Assembly (NCBI GenBank): GCA_039029735.1
Contig: JBCCFL010000005.1
Location: 1 to 64,000 of the forward strand
Origin: CADEDH01 sp039029735
Lineage (GTDB): Bacteria; Actinomycetota; Acidimicrobiia; Acidimicrobiales; SZUA-35
Length of the DNA stretch: 64,000 bases
Direction of reading: 5' to 3'
The notes under the pieces were generated by a model, which worked only from the letters and a program-made list of their open reading frames with translations, had not been told where the DNA came from and did no database searches. A program made the translations under genes and the position numbers. This document shows positions 1 to 9,029 of the stretch, piece after piece; the stretch's first letter is position 1; each line of letters opens with the position of its first letter.

Positions 1-70
1 GCACGAAGTCTTCGGCCGCCCAGCGTCCGCGTTCGGGGAGGGGAAGTCGTACGAGTGGAGCGCCGGACAC
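1..70 (-). CDS. Possible 5' end of a divergent gene, cut by the window edge
   Basis: Reading the minus strand from a GTG at 70 gives about 23 open codons that run off the window, starting MSGAPLVRLPLPERGRWAAE. The composition looks like coding sequence, and a gene divergent from the helicase at 198 would be natural. There is no strong ribosome binding site and too little protein to recognise a family. It could equally be non-coding upstream DNA. Confidence 0.3.
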   Translation of the reverse strand, partial: MSGAPLVRLPLPERGRWAAEDFV

Positions 71-197
71 CTGGTGCCTATCGGCTCGATGGTGATCCGA
101 CTGACCCCTTCCGACCCCGAACGGGAACATCAACCCACCCCACCAGCCCCGAACCGGATCGGAACCGCTGTCAGAGGGGGCGGCTAGCCTGGGAGAG

Positions 198-2606
198 GTG
201 GATCTCGCCTCCTCGGAGTTGGGTGGCCTGCTGGTCGACGGCCCCGCCGCCGACGCCGGTGCCGCCGCACCTGCCCGCCGCCTCGATCGACGCGAGCACG
301 ACGGGGGCGAGCCCGTGGTCGATCTCACCGACGGTCCCGATCTGGACGCCGTCGTGGCTGCGATGGCCGACAGCGGCCGTCTGGTGCACTGCGAGCTACA
401 GCCAGCACGGCCGGCTCGTCACCAGGAGCTGGCGCAGCCGCTGCCTCCCGCCATCGAGCACTGCCTTCCCGCTGACGGGCTGTGGGCGCATCAGGCCGAG
501 GCGATCGACGCCATCCGCAACCGAGAGTCGGTGGTGGTGGCCACGGGTACGGCGTCGGGCAAGTCGCTGAGCTTCCAGATTCCGATCGCCGAGTCGGTGG
601 TCTCGGGAATCAGAGCTGGCACCTCGCTGCTGGTCTACCCCACGAAGGCGCTCGCCCAAGATCAGCTCCGCGCCTTCGGCGACCTCGAGGTGCCCGGCCT
701 GATCGCCGCCACCTACGACGGCGATGCCAGCCCCGAAGAGCGCACGTGGGCTCGGGCGAACGCCAACGTGCTGCTCACCAACCCCGAGATGCTGCACCAC
801 GGGATCCTCCCCCACCACGGCAAGTGGGCCACGTTCCTGAAGCGGCTCGACTACGTAGTGATCGACGAGCTCCATGTGTTGCGAGGCGTGTTCGGCACCC
901 ATGTGGCCCACCTCTTGCGCCGGCTCCGCCGAGCCTGTCTTCGCTATGGGAGCGAGCCAACGTTCGTGTTCTGCTCGGCCACGATCGGTGAGCCCGAGGT
1001 TCTCGCCTCCGAGCTGTGTGGGCGGCCAGTCACTGCCATCCGAGACGATGCGTCGCCGTGCGGACCACGCCACGTTGCCCTCATGCAACCGGCCAGCATC
1101 GACCCCGAGCAGCGCGATGGCCGTCGCCAGTCACCGGCCACTGAAACGATCGACGTGGTCACGCGCCTCGTCAGCAGCGGACAGCGGGTGATTGCCTTCT
1201 GCGCCAGCCGGTCGCTCACCGAGCGGGTGGCACTGGGGGTGTCACGGGCGCTGCCTCCCGAGCTGGCCGACACGGTGCGGCCGTACCGCTCGGGCTACCT
1301 GGCGGCCGAGCGGCGTGAGATCGAGGCGGAGATGAATGCCGGTTCCATCCGGGCGATCGTGGCCACGAGTGCGCTCGAACTCGGGGTGGACATCGCCGGG
1401 CTCGACGCCACCGTGTTGTGTGGCTTCCCCGGCACGATCGCGTCGCTCTGGCAGCAGATCGGCCGCTCTGGACGTTCCGGGCGACCGTCTCTGGCCGTGC
1501 TGGTGGCCGGCGAGGACCAGCTCGACCAGTGGTTCGTGAACCACCCGCACGAGCTGTTCAGCCGCCCCCCAGAGCCGGTTGTGGTCAACGTGGCCAACCC
1601 GAACATCCGTGATCCTCATCTGGGCTGCGCGGCATTCGAGCTGCCACTCCGACCGACCGACGAGCGCTGGTGGCGCGACCTCGACGATGGCGTGCGGCTC
1701 GGTGTGCTGAGCGACGAGCTGCGGATCCGCCCCGATCCCCGGAACCAGCCGCGGGCGGTGTGGGCCGGGCGGGGGATGCCGTTCCACCGCATCGGCCTGC
1801 GCTCGGCTTCTGCCGGTGAAGTTCGCATCATCGACGACGAGGGTGAGTTGATCGGCACCGTGGAGGAGAGCCGAGCCGCCAACCTGGTGCATCCCGGGGC
1901 GATCTATCTCCATCGAGGTCAGTCGTGGGCGGTGACCGACCTCGATCTGGCTCACCGAACAGCCCACGTCGAGCGGTCCGATGGCAAAACGTGGACCCAG
2001 GCCCGATCCGACATCCAGATCGAGGTTCTCGGCACGGCCGAGGCCAAGCCCGTCGGCACGGCGATGCTGCACCTCGGCCGAGTGCGAGTCACCACCACAG
2101 TGGTCGGATACCACGTGCGCGAGAGCGGCAGCCGCGAGTCGCTCGGACGCTTCGATCTCGATCTCCCGCCCCAGGAACTGGAGACCACGGCCATCTGGTA
2201 CGAGTGGCAGCCCGAGTTGATCCGGGCCGCCGGGGTACGTCCGGCGGCCCTGCCCGGGGCGCTGCATGCCACCGAGCACGCGGCAATCGGCATTCTGCCG
2301 CTGTTCACCATTTGTGACCGGTGGGACGTGGGCGGGGTCTCCATCGCCGAGGCCCCCCACACCGGGCTGCCCACCGTGTTCATCTACGACGGTTATCCGG
2401 GCGGCGCCGGTGTGGCCGAGCTTGCGTTCTCGGCCGCCGACCGCCACCTGGCGGCCACCGCGGATGTGCTCGACGGGTGTGCGTGTAGCTCAGGGTGCCC
2501 GTCGTGCGTACAGTCGCCCAAGTGCGGGAACGGCAACGAGCCGCTCGACAAGTGGGCGGCCCTGGCGCTGCTCCGCAACACACTCGGGGAGCAGGAACCC
2601 TTCTGA
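198..2606 (+). CDS. DEAD/DEAH-box ATP-dependent helicase with C-terminal DUF1998 (MZB-type) zinc domain
   Basis: An 802-residue superfamily 2 helicase. Walker A is GTASGKS at residues 117-123, the Walker B box is DELH at 223-226, and motif III is SATIG near residue 262. Motif VI in the second RecA domain is QIGRSGRSGR. The C-terminus carries five cysteines (C761, C763, C767, C770, C776), the putative zinc/metal site of the DUF1998 domain in the YprA/Hrq1/SftH-like group. Family members are 3'-5' DNA helicases linked to DNA repair or maintenance, so the precise role here is inferred. The GTG at 198 is chosen because gggaga lies just upstream. The first 75 residues look poorly conserved. The length is typical for the family. 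No partner gene adjoins it, and the tad operon downstream converges on it. Confidence 0.9.
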   Translation: MDLASSELGGLLVDGPAADAGAAAPARRLDRREHDGGEPVVDLTDGPDLDAVVAAMADSGRLVHCELQPARPARHQELAQPLPPAIEHCLPADGLWAHQAEAIDAIRNRESVVVATGTASGKSLSFQIPIAESVVSGIRAGTSLLVYPTKALAQDQLRAFGDLEVPGLIAATYDGDASPEERTWARANANVLLTNPEMLHHGILPHHGKWATFLKRLDYVVIDELHVLRGVFGTHVAHLLRRLRRACLRYGSEPTFVFCSATIGEPEVLASELCGRPVTAIRDDASPCGPRHVALMQPASIDPEQRDGRRQSPATETIDVVTRLVSSGQRVIAFCASRSLTERVALGVSRALPPELADTVRPYRSGYLAAERREIEAEMNAGSIRAIVATSALELGVDIAGLDATVLCGFPGTIASLWQQIGRSGRSGRPSLAVLVAGEDQLDQWFVNHPHELFSRPPEPVVVNVANPNIRDPHLGCAAFELPLRPTDERWWRDLDDGVRLGVLSDELRIRPDPRNQPRAVWAGRGMPFHRIGLRSASAGEVRIIDDEGELIGTVEESRAANLVHPGAIYLHRGQSWAVTDLDLAHRTAHVERSDGKTWTQARSDIQIEVLGTAEAKPVGTAMLHLGRVRVTTTVVGYHVRESGSRESLGRFDLDLPPQELETTAIWYEWQPELIRAAGVRPAALPGALHATEHAAIGILPLFTICDRWDVGGVSIAEAPHTGLPTVFIYDGYPGGAGVAELAFSAADRHLAATADVLDGCACSSGCPSCVQSPKCGNGNEPLDKWAALALLRNTLGEQEPF

Positions 2607-2635
2607 GGCCGCCGAGGGGCCGGGCCGGTTGCCGG

Positions 2636-3064
2636 TCATTCCACTCTCACCGTGACCGTCGCATGGAGTTCGACGTCGACGAGCACCCGCCCAACGATCG
2701 GCAGTGTCGTGGCGGGGCGCCGCACGGTGACCGCCAACCGATCGCCAGCCGTCGGCGGTCCGCCGCCGACACTGCGCACCTCTACAACCGTGACCCTCGC
2801 CGGGCCGAGCCCGGATTCGATGGCGGCCGCCCGAGCCACGTCGGCGGACGGTTCCACCGCAGCGGCCCGGGCGCCCTCCCGGGCGGCATGCACCACCATC
2901 ACCTGATCGCGGGCGATCACGGCAGCCTGTAGCGCGGCGAGCACCACGAGAGCGACGAGAGGCAGCGACACGGCGAGTTCGACCGTGGCCTGGCCGCGTT
3001 GGCGCTGCAACCCGTTGCTCGGCCGAGCGGCCGATCGCCGGCGTAGGGGCCACTCACGAGACAT
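2636..3064 (-). CDS. TadE-like pilus assembly protein
   Basis: A 142-residue protein. A basic N-terminus is followed by RGQATVELAVSLPLVALVV, the hydrophobic segment with the conserved Gln-Ala-Thr-Val-Glu lead typical of TadE/TadG pseudopilins. The remainder is a small extracytoplasmic domain. It is the last gene of the leftward tad operon, and its start overlaps the end of the upstream pilin by 11 nt. TadE-like proteins are minor structural or assembly components of Flp pili. No separate TadF or TadG and no prepilin peptidase are present nearby. Family assignment is good, but TadE versus TadF cannot be settled from one sequence. Confidence 0.8.
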   Translation of the reverse strand: MSREWPLRRRSAARPSNGLQRQRGQATVELAVSLPLVALVVLAALQAAVIARDQVMVVHAAREGARAAAVEPSADVARAAAIESGLGPARVTVVEVRSVGGGPPTAGDRLAVTVRRPATTLPIVGRVLVDVELHATVTVRVE

Positions 3065-3278
3065 CGGACAGAACGCTGTCCATCACGCCGTCGAGGAGGC
3101 GGTCCACCCCATCGGTGCTGGCGGCCCAGGCGATGAGCAGACCAGCGATGGCAGCGGCGGCCACCATGACGAGCGCGTACTCGGCCGTGGCCTGGCCCGA
3201 CTCACGTCGGCCGGCAGTTGAGGGGCGGGCACCGGTGGCGGCCGCCGGTGACATGGGGGAGGTGGTGGGTGAGGGCAT
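3054..3278 (-). CDS. Flp-type pilin (DUF4244-like)
   Basis: A 74-residue protein with the motif ESGQATAEYALVMVAAAA: a Gly-Gln-Ala-Thr-Ala-Glu-Tyr lead into one membrane helix, as in actinobacterial Flp pilins of the DUF4244 group. A longer ATG exists upstream, but the ATG at 3278 is preceded by aggagaacctc, so it is preferred. The protein ends shortly after the helix (DGVMDSVLSDVS), as expected for a major pilin. It lies between TadC and the TadE-like gene and is probably the main pilus subunit. Cleavage would need a prepilin peptidase encoded elsewhere. Confidence 0.8.
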   Translation of the reverse strand: MPSPTTSPMSPAAATGARPSTAGRRESGQATAEYALVMVAAAAIAGLLIAWAASTDGVDRLLDGVMDSVLSDVS

Positions 3279-3331
3279 GAGGTTCTCCTGCTTCGGATCT
3301 CTGGTTGGAGGTCGCCTGACAGACGGGGCGG

Positions 3332-3931
3332 TCACGGACCGAGCCCGCGGAGAGCGACAATGGCAACGGGGAGGAAGCTCCCGATGAGAACCGCGGGGAG
3401 CGACACCCCCACCAGCGGGCCGAGAAGCACCACCGGCAGCCGCCGAGCCCGTCGCTCCCCGGCTCGTCGCCGAACGAGAGCGGCCTCCACTGCGAGGCGA
3501 TCCAAGGTTGAGGTGAGCGAGCCGCCGCGGGCGGCCGCTCGACCGAGCGCGCCGGTCAGCGACTCGTACTGGGGCCCGAGCTCGGTCTGCAGGCCGTGCA
3601 GCGCAGCGCTGAGTGAGCGACCGTTCCTGACCTCCGCCGTTGCGATGGCCGCTGCCGATGCAATCGGCTCATCACTGTGCTCAGCCAGGATGCGTATGGC
3701 AGCCACCAGCGACCCTCCCGAGCCGAGCACCACGAGCGTCAGTTCCAGCGCTTGGGGCAGCACCCGGTGTGGCGGGGGCGATCGATGCCGAGCCAACGCC
3801 GAGAACCGAACGGTGCGACCCAGGCGGGGCGCCGACGCGGCACGGACCGCCGATATGGGCCGCCGCCCGACGAGGGGGGCAAGGGCCCATCCCGCCGTGG
3901 TCATGGTCACGACGACCAGCAGCGCCGTCAC
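3332..3931 (-). CDS. tadC: Type II secretion F-domain protein, TadC-like
   Basis: A 199-residue inner-membrane platform protein with one T2SS F domain: an amphipathic cytoplasmic four-helix region (ALELTLVVLGSGGSLVAAI to the ARGGSLTSTLDRLA box) followed by a C-terminal membrane pair around PVVLLGPLVGVSLPAVL. The GTG at 3931 is chosen because it forms a GTGA overlap with the TadB stop; an in-frame ATG lies farther upstream inside tadB. Together with TadB it would form the platform that couples the TadA motor to pilin extraction. The assignment to TadC rather than TadB rests on gene order. Confidence 0.82.
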   Translation of the reverse strand: MTALLVVVTMTTAGWALAPLVGRRPISAVRAASAPRLGRTVRFSALARHRSPPPHRVLPQALELTLVVLGSGGSLVAAIRILAEHSDEPIASAAAIATAEVRNGRSLSAALHGLQTELGPQYESLTGALGRAAARGGSLTSTLDRLAVEAALVRRRAGERRARRLPVVLLGPLVGVSLPAVLIGSFLPVAIVALRGLGP

Positions 3932-4539
3932 GGACGCCCCCAGGTGAGGCGGTCGATCAGATTCCACGACACGTAGCTGCCAGCGACAGCTGCCGCAGCG
4001 CAGGCTGCGCCGAGCACCTCGCGGAGATAGAAGGCTGCCAGGCTCGGTTCGAGGAGGGCTAGTACTGCGCCCGAGAGAGCCGGGAGTGCGGCGAGCAGGG
4101 TGGCCGACGTCGCGGCCTGGGCAGCCTGCGCCCGAGTTTCGTCGTCCACCGCACGACGGGCCCGCAGCGTGTCGCCCAGGCGGTCGAGCGAATGCAGCGC
4201 GGCGCCACCCTGTTGGGTCAACACGCCGAGCGCAACGTGGACCAGCTCGAGATCGGGCGGGCTGAGCGCAGTCGGTGGATCCAGCGGCCAGGCCGAGTCG
4301 GCCCGCAACGCCGGACCGAGCGGCGCGCCCGCCCGAACCTGGTGTTGGATGCGATCGACGAAGGCGGCGAGGTCGTCGGCTCGGGCGCGCCGGCGTCGGC
4401 GGGCGCGAGCGCGACGAAGGACGCGGCCACCCAGCAGCACGAGCATCGGGCCGACCACGGCGACGAAGGGGCTCCCGACTGAGAGCCCGATCGCCACGCA
4501 GCCCAGCACGGTGCCCGCCAGCACCCGACGGGGCGTCAC
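3928..4539 (-). CDS. tadB: Type II secretion F-domain protein, TadB-like
   Basis: A 203-residue protein with an N-terminal membrane pair (residues about 8-40), a very basic Arg-rich stretch, a cytoplasmic F-domain helical region, and two C-terminal membrane helices (about 145-195). It starts at a GTG that overlaps the tadA stop by four bases and ends overlapping tadC by four bases, so translation is probably coupled. It is shorter than many TadB proteins (about 300 residues), in line with reduced actinobacterial tad loci. Confidence 0.82.
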   Translation of the reverse strand: MTPRRVLAGTVLGCVAIGLSVGSPFVAVVGPMLVLLGGRVLRRARARRRRRARADDLAAFVDRIQHQVRAGAPLGPALRADSAWPLDPPTALSPPDLELVHVALGVLTQQGGAALHSLDRLGDTLRARRAVDDETRAQAAQAATSATLLAALPALSGAVLALLEPSLAAFYLREVLGAACAAAAVAGSYVSWNLIDRLTWGRP

Positions 4540-5651
4540 GCCCGACCGTCCCGGGTCGCAGGTTCGACGGGCCAGACCCGTCGGAGCCGGCCCGACGGGT
4601 CGAGATCGACGATCGCGCCGACCTGGCGACCGGGCCCTCGCCGTTCCACTACCACGATCGTGTGGACGGCGGCCCAGATCATGGCCCGCAGGGCCTCGGC
4701 GGGTACCTGGTGGTCGCCCATGGCAGCCAGAGCCTCGAGCCGACGCAGAGCACTCGGTGCGTCAGCGGCGTGGCAGGTCGTGAGCGACCCGGCGTGACCG
4801 GTGCTGAGGGCGAGCACCAGATCGAGCGCCTCGGCCCCCCGCACCTCGCCGACCACGATCCGATCGGGCCGCATCCGCAGGGCGTTGCGGAGCAGCTGCC
4901 GCAAGGACACCGCACCGATGCCCTCGGCGTTTGCCGGGCGGCTTTCGAGCCGCACCACGTGGCTGGCAGCGAGGCGCAGCTCGGCAGTGTCTTCGACGGT
5001 GACCACGCGTTCGTGGGGATCGATGTCGGCCGAGAGGGCATTGAGCAGGCTCGTCTTGCCCGACGACGTCGGCCCGACCACCACCATCGATCGCCGGCCC
5101 CGTACCCGAGCCACGAGCTGATCGACCATTGTGCTGGGGCCGAACTCCTGGAGGCCGACGCGACGAGGGCGGAAGCAACGGATCGTGACGGTTGGCCCGT
5201 CGAGCGCAAGCGGCGGCACGATCACGTTGAGCCGCGATCCATCGGCCAGACGAGCGTCGGCCCACGGCTGTGACGGGTCGACCCTGAGCCCGAGCGGGTC
5301 GAGCATCCGCTCGATCCACACCTCCAGCTGCTCGGCCCCGACGACGGGCCCCGCTGGTTGGAGCTGACCGGCCCGCTCCACCCAGATCGGGCCAGGGCCG
5401 TTGATCATCACCTCGTCGACGGTGGGATCGGCGAGGAGTGGTTCGAGATCACCGAGGCCGCGTCGCATCCGGCACCACCGGCTCACTTGCTGGTCGAGTT
5501 CGTCGACGTCGGCGAGCGGGTTGGCCGCACGCGCCGCATCGAGGAGATCGACGTCGCCGAGATGGGGCTGATCGTCGATCGCTCGCTTCAACACGACGTG
5601 GAGAGGATCGACTGGCGGCGGATCGACGTGGGCGGCGGTTCGCCCGTTCAT
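4536..5651 (-). CDS. tadA: Pilus assembly ATPase TadA/CpaF
   Basis: A 371-residue secretion ATPase of the TadA/CpaF family that would power Flp pilus extension and retraction. It has Walker A GPTSSGKT (193-200), an Asp box around VVTVEDTAEL (217-226), Walker B region RPDRIVVGEVRG (261-272) and His box GHAGSLTTCHA (285-295). The frame is open much farther upstream, but the ATG at 5651 overlaps the tadZ stop as ATGA and begins the recognisable protein (MNGRTAAHVD). The upstream in-frame residues are an Arg-rich shadow of tadZ. The length matches actinobacterial CpaF. Confidence 0.92.
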   Translation of the reverse strand: MNGRTAAHVDPPPVDPLHVVLKRAIDDQPHLGDVDLLDAARAANPLADVDELDQQVSRWCRMRRGLGDLEPLLADPTVDEVMINGPGPIWVERAGQLQPAGPVVGAEQLEVWIERMLDPLGLRVDPSQPWADARLADGSRLNVIVPPLALDGPTVTIRCFRPRRVGLQEFGPSTMVDQLVARVRGRRSMVVVGPTSSGKTSLLNALSADIDPHERVVTVEDTAELRLAASHVVRLESRPANAEGIGAVSLRQLLRNALRMRPDRIVVGEVRGAEALDLVLALSTGHAGSLTTCHAADAPSALRRLEALAAMGDHQVPAEALRAMIWAAVHTIVVVERRGPGRQVGAIVDLDPSGRLRRVWPVEPATRDGRA

Positions 5652-6343
5652 CGCACGAACCGCCGAACGGCACGGAGTGCCCGTGGGCAGCGCCGGGTGA
5701 GGGAGCCGGCGTCGACTGCCGCCGCCACCGCCGGATCCCAAGGCACCGACAGCGTGGTGGTGGTGCCGACGACTCGCCCAAGATCGCGAGCCGTGAGCAC
5801 GCGGCCGGGCTCGACGATGGCGATCACACCATCCACGTGAGCCGCAACGGACTCGGACACCGACGGCTCGGTCACCACGTCGAACTCCGGCCGCCCCAGC
5901 CGGGTGACGAGGTACGAGGCGTCGGCGTGGTCCACGAGGGCCCGGGCGAGCGGGTGCCGCCACGGCTGGGACCCGGCGTCGACCAGAACCCGACGGCCGT
6001 TGCGCCGCAGCGAGCGCACGAGTTCGTCGAGCCGGCCCGGCGCCCATTGATCGACCTCGCGGTCAGCACCGAGAGCCCGCAACCCGGGGCCGAGCAACGC
6101 GACGGCACCATGGATCTCGACCAGTCGGGCGAACGCGTCGGCCGGAGGGCGCTCGGCGGCCAACCAGTCATAGAGGCCAAGAGGGGCACGGGCCACGCCG
6201 AGCACCGGTGCAACCGCCCCATCAACGTCGACGATCAGCACCGGTTCGGCCGGGCTGGCTCCTGCGGCAGCCGCGACGACCACGGTGGTCACACCGCAGC
6301 CACCCGCCACCGACCACAGCACCGACAGGGGGCTCTGCGTCAT
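5648..6343 (-). CDS. TadZ/CpaE-like MinD-fold protein with a degenerate P-loop
   Basis: A 231-residue protein in the operon position of TadZ/CpaE, the MinD/ParA-like protein that places the pilus machinery. The N-terminal SVAGGCGVTT aligns with the deviant Walker A motif (KGGxGKT), but both the signature Lys and the P-loop Lys are missing. A Walker B-like LIVDVDG follows. ATP hydrolysis is therefore doubtful, although binding or scaffold roles remain possible. The start is the ATG at 6343, with gaggtgcgagcg just upstream; an in-frame ATG 45 nt earlier is less well placed. First gene of the leftward operon. Confidence 0.7.
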   Translation of the reverse strand: MTQSPLSVLWSVAGGCGVTTVVVAAAAGASPAEPVLIVDVDGAVAPVLGVARAPLGLYDWLAAERPPADAFARLVEIHGAVALLGPGLRALGADREVDQWAPGRLDELVRSLRRNGRRVLVDAGSQPWRHPLARALVDHADASYLVTRLGRPEFDVVTEPSVSESVAAHVDGVIAIVEPGRVLTARDLGRVVGTTTTLSVPWDPAVAAAVDAGSLTRRCPRALRAVRRFVR

Positions 6344-6586
6344 CGCTCGCACCTCGGGCCATCTTCGTGGGCCCGAAACGGGCCTCATCCATCAGCTGAG
6401 GGGGCGGTGCCACCGAACAAATCTGGGTAGACAGCGGAATCTAGCGTGATCAAGCGCCACTGCAACCCTCCGATCCGGGAAGCCCTGCACGGCCGCCCCC
6501 GGCACCGCTACGATCGCCCACGGGCGGTTGCGGCACCACGGTGCGCGAACCGTCCACGGGGCCACAGGCAAACGACGGGGAGGGCT

Positions 6587-7492
6587 ATGGCCCCCAGACT
6601 GAGATCCAGCTCCCGAACGCGTGGCGCGCTACTGCATTCGCGCATCGGCATGGCCGTGGTGATTGCAGCCATGCTCGTTGGCGCGGCGTGTTCGACCACC
6701 GACCCGACGACCACCGCGGTCGCTGGGGGCGATGTCGACGCCTCAAGCGCAGCGTCAGCATCATCGAGCACGACCGCTGTGGTGCAGGAAGTCGCCGTCA
6801 CCTCGACCACAGAAGCCCGCCTCACTCTGCCGACACCGGCGCCCGCGGCCGACGCCGCCTCGACGGCTGGCGACGACGCTGAACTGGCGACCGCTGACGA
6901 CGGCGCCGACGCCGAGGGCGAGACCGGCACCACGCCGTCCGGGTCGGACACGACCACGACCACGATCACCACCCAGGCCTCGTCGACCACGGTGGCACCA
7001 CCCACGTCCGCACCGTCGACGACCACCACAGCGGCTCCCACCACGACAACGGCCGCGCCGACCACGACTGCGGCGGCCCCGGGGCCGAACCAGTTCCCGA
7101 GTGGCGAGGTGCTGCGGGTATCCGACGGCGCCACGCTCGACTTCGCCAGTCAGGTGGGTGGCGGCAACAAACCCGTACTCGTCTGGTTCTGGACACCATT
7201 TTGAGGCCTCTGCCGGGCCGAGGGCCCGGACGTCGAGCAGTTCGCTCGACAGCATGGCAACCAGGTGCACGTCGTCAGCGTCGGCACGAGCGGTTCACTC
7301 AGCGACGCCCAGCGCTTCCAGGGCGAGACCGGCCTCACGTCGGGCACTGTGGTGTTCGACCCGAACTTCCGGATCTGGGGCCACTACGGCGTGAGTGGAG
7401 TGCCGACGGCGATCCTGTTCGACGCCGCCGGCAACCAGATCCAGAACTTCGGCGGCCGCTTCAACGCCGCCGACGTGCTCGCCCGGATCTGA
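6587..7492 (+). CDS. Selenocysteine-containing thioredoxin-fold lipoprotein (in-frame TGA, U-x-x-C)
   Basis: A predicted 301-residue selenoprotein. The start is the ATG at 6587, preceded by ggggaggg. A basic N-terminus and hydrophobic helix end in a lipobox-like LVGAAC (Cys35), so the protein is probably exported and lipid-anchored. A Ser/Thr/Ala/Asp-rich linker (about 36-165) precedes a TlpA/ResA-like thioredoxin domain. The active-site strand reads VWFWTPF, then TGA (7202-7204, codon 206), then GLCRAEG. This aligns with the FWxxWCxxCRAE active site of the family, so the TGA replaces the first catalytic Cys and Cys209 is the resolving partner. The frame stays open through GVSGVPTAILFD (cis-Pro loop) to a TGA stop at 7490. 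Without recoding the protein would lack nearly the whole redox domain. A hairpin follows the TGA and selC lies at 25.6 kb. The likely role is thiol-disulfide or peroxide-linked redox chemistry outside the membrane; substrate unknown. The alternative is a Cys-to-stop mutation or sequencing error. Confidence 0.88.
7205..7229 (+). promoter_or_regulatory. Putative bacterial SECIS hairpin after the selenocysteine UGA
   Basis: Immediately downstream of the in-frame TGA there are 8 spacer bases, then a perfect 7-bp GC stem (7213-7219 with 7223-7229) closed by the 3-nt loop GAG (7220-7222). A lower CTC/GAG pairing (7208-7210 with 7235-7237) could extend it. A small apical loop with an early G, a little over 15 nt from the UGA, resembles published bacterial SECIS models for SelB binding. 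SECIS function is inferred; SelB is not in this window. Confidence 0.65.
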
Positions 7493-7496
7493 ACCG

Positions 7497-7517
7497 GGCG
7501 AGCCGTTGCGGTTCGCC
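7497..7517 (+). terminator. Hairpin after the selenoprotein gene
   Basis: GGCGAGCC (7497-7504) pairs with GGTTCGCC (7510-7517), 8 bp with one G-U, around a 5-nt loop. It starts 5 nt after the stop codon and lies between two convergent genes, so it may serve both strands. The following tract is only weakly T-rich. Confidence 0.55.
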
Positions 7518-7525
7518 TCTGTTCG

Positions 7526-9013
<1,488 letters not shown>

Positions 9014-9029
9014 TGGGATTGCTCCTCTG

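Noticed and set aside
6587..7204. Reading the thioredoxin lipoprotein as a 205-residue protein ending at TGA 7202, or as a pseudogene
   Set aside because: The TGA replaces precisely the catalytic Cys, downstream domain sequence is intact in the same frame, a hairpin follows, and selC is present.
7265..7492. Separate small gene encoding the C-terminal thioredoxin half
   Set aside because: No ribosome binding site, and it lacks the N-terminal strands and first active-site residue needed for the fold.
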